A stretch of DNA of 64,000 bases from Acidobacteria bacterium UBA2161 (GTDB taxonomy: Bacteria > Acidobacteriota > Vicinamibacteria > Vicinamibacterales > UBA823): positions 6,129-70,128 of the forward strand of contig DCWN01000042.1 of the NCBI GenBank assembly GCA_002328835.1. Reading direction: 5' to 3'. This document shows, one piece after another, positions 63,073-64,000 of the stretch. Each line of letters starts with the position of its first letter. Positions within the stretch are counted from its first letter, which is position 1. Made by a program: the position numbers and the translations under genes. Below the pieces are notes generated by a model. It saw only the letters and a list, made by a program, of their open reading frames with translations, had not been told where the DNA came from and did no database searches.

Positions 63073-63591
63073 CTATCCTTGCCAGAATAGGGTCGACGAT
63101 GCGACCGACGGGGGGCAGGAGCCGACGCGAAGACGAAGATTCATGTCGTCGGTGACCTGTCTGCACATGAGGCCTTGGGTGGAGTTCGTTCCACTAGCGA
63201 CGAACTCGAGTTCGATCTCGGCAGACAACGCCGGATTCTCGATGGGGAAGTCGAGCACGCTCGTTCCACGGCGACTTGCTTGAGTTGGCTCTAGCTGTTC
63301 ATACGGCCGGGATACCAGCCGGACCCACGGGACCGTACCGGTCTGATGGAGCATCAGTCCGACTTCCATTATGGCGGCCGAGACTTCCGGCTCTCCGTTC
63401 GCGCGAAGGTGGTGATAGATGGGTGGGTGGAACGTGAAATGAGGGTTGCGAGTTCCATCCCGTTCGCCCCCAGGGCAAAAAACAACGATGCGCCGATCTG
63501 TGAGGCCGGCCGACACGTCCCCTGTGTCAGTGATAGAAACCCACGCCACGGACCTGCGGAGGTCTGGCGCGACGGCAACGATTACCCGCAC
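63073..63591 (-). CDS. Hypothetical protein
   Basis: About 172 residues from GTG 63591; an ATG at 63711 would add 40 residues that look non-coding. The body has a plausible protein character (VSITDTGDVSAGLTDRRIVV, HFTFHPPIYHHL, SAEIELEFVASGTNS) with a beta-rich pattern. No membrane segment and no family recognised. Codon use is less GC-extreme than upstream genes, consistent with foreign DNA. Confidence 0.4.
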   Translation of the reverse strand: MRVIVAVAPDLRRSVAWVSITDTGDVSAGLTDRRIVVFCPGGERDGTRNPHFTFHPPIYHHLRANGEPEVSAAIMEVGLMLHQTGTVPWVRLVSRPYEQLEPTQASRRGTSVLDFPIENPALSAEIELEFVASGTNSTQGLMCRQVTDDMNLRLRVGSCPPSVASSTLFWQG

Positions 63592-63652
63592 TACAGTGGC
63601 CGTCAGTGAAGGACCAGGGCCACTCAATAGGCCTGGGCCTAAGGCGCATGGA

Positions 63653-63847
63653 TCAGCCCACCCTCGAATAGCGCAAGTACCGCCGTGCCGCTGTCGCACT
63701 CCTGAACTCACGCACGTCCTGCAGCTGCTCCTCCAGGTGCCACACCAGAAAGCTGAAGCCCTGGCCTGGGACGAGCCAACAGGTCACCTCACGGCCATCG
63801 GGGCGGATGTACCGAGAGAGGATCTTGGGCCGCCAGGGGAGTGACAA
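63653..63847 (-). CDS. Hypothetical small protein
   Basis: 64 residues from TTG 63847. The text WRPKILSRYIRPDGREVTCW and VWHLEEQLQDVREFRSATAA looks like a real peptide rather than a shadow. No ribosome binding site visible and no family recognised. Same strand as the next ORF and in the atypical region. Confidence 0.35.
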   Translation of the reverse strand: MSLPWRPKILSRYIRPDGREVTCWLVPGQGFSFLVWHLEEQLQDVREFRSATAARRYLRYSRVG

Positions 63848-63856
63848 ACCGCAACA

Positions 63857-64000
63857 ATGGGCGTCTCAGTCATGCAGCGGGGGAGTGCAAGGGCGGGGCG
63901 GGCAGTTCTGACGTTCATGTCGGTTGGTGTCCTATGGGCCGGGCAGAAACTGCAACATCGGGCAGATACCGACGTTGGCTCTACGGGGTCAAACGAATGT
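63857..64000 (+). CDS. Possible partial ORF running off the window end
   Basis: From ATG 63857 the frame stays open to base 64000 (48 codons). A hydrophobic stretch (AVLTFMSVGVLWAG) near residue 20 could be a signal or membrane anchor. No ribosome binding site or family evidence; reported only because it is open at the edge. Confidence 0.2.
   Translation, partial: MGVSVMQRGSARAGRAVLTFMSVGVLWAGQKLQHRADTDVGSTGSNEC

Noticed and set aside
62957..63166. 69-codon minus-strand ORF after the tRNA
   Set aside because: Low-complexity Ser/Arg/Val text, overlaps the repeat region and another ORF; no support as a gene.

Overview
The window is compact, GC-rich (roughly two thirds G+C by eye) bacterial chromosome. 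It carries about 60 protein genes, one tRNA gene and no rRNA, CRISPR array or recognisable insertion sequence. Many neighbouring genes overlap in the ATGA, GTGA or TGATG style, so most are probably cotranscribed. The gene mix fits a non-sporulating Acidobacteriota-like organism, perhaps class Vicinamibacteria: a double-membrane BamD lipoprotein, RNase J, a fused AroDE, SpoIVB-S55 and SpmAB proteins in an apparently non-spore context, ECF sigma/zinc anti-sigma control and HspR heat-shock control. That placement is an inference from gene content only.

Layout. 1-7551 (minus strand): one tight cluster reading aroC-def-fmt-rsmB-PASTA protein-rpe-thioesterase-sugar epimerase-bamD (bamD is cut by the window edge). 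7660-12736: a sigma-54-type activator, a TPR protein followed by an SpmAB fusion, and an ECF sigma factor with its zinc anti-sigma factor behind a good self-recognition promoter. 12788-16827: a secreted beta-propeller-like protein and an S55 serine peptidase, overlapping.

16957-27249 is the centrepiece: an aromatic amino acid supra-operon, aroDE-trpE-trpG-trpD-trpC-trpF-trpB-trpA-aroF-tyrA. It is preceded by a promoter, a 43-codon leader peptide holding eight consecutive aromatic codons (Tyr-Trp-Trp-Trp-Phe-Phe-Tyr-Phe), and mutually exclusive antiterminator and terminator helices. This looks like a translation-coupled attenuator sensing all three aromatic amino acids, which match the products of the operon. 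I consider it the main discovery candidate. The terminal TyrA is oddly shortened.

27251-37806: a JAMM peptidase, leucyl aminopeptidase, then (minus) lexA, DUF3467, nth, ksgA, rnj, ftsK and amiC. 37955-46698: PfkB kinase, a secreted unknown, recG-rsmD-coaD, an aminotransferase, a GlcD-type oxidase and a lone AmmeMemoRadiSam radical SAM enzyme. 46723-54253: a GT39 glycosyltransferase, rho with a consensus promoter and C-rich leader, a CDGSH protein, and the hspR-cbpA-clpB heat-shock operon. 54398-62773: a MetP/MetS-like sodium symporter pair whose only usable start seems to be CTG, a sulfite-oxidase-like molybdoenzyme, a bacilliredoxin, ferrochelatase, a large LmbE-like protein, an esterase and surE. 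62787-62863 is tRNA-Pro(CGG). Beyond it the sequence becomes more A/T-rich and repeat-bearing, with only unrecognised small ORFs, which suggests an integration boundary.

Several genes (pepA, amrS, the GT39 gene, the sulfite-oxidase-like gene, the TPR gene) have a -10-like hexamer exactly six bases before the start codon, the geometry expected of leaderless transcripts.
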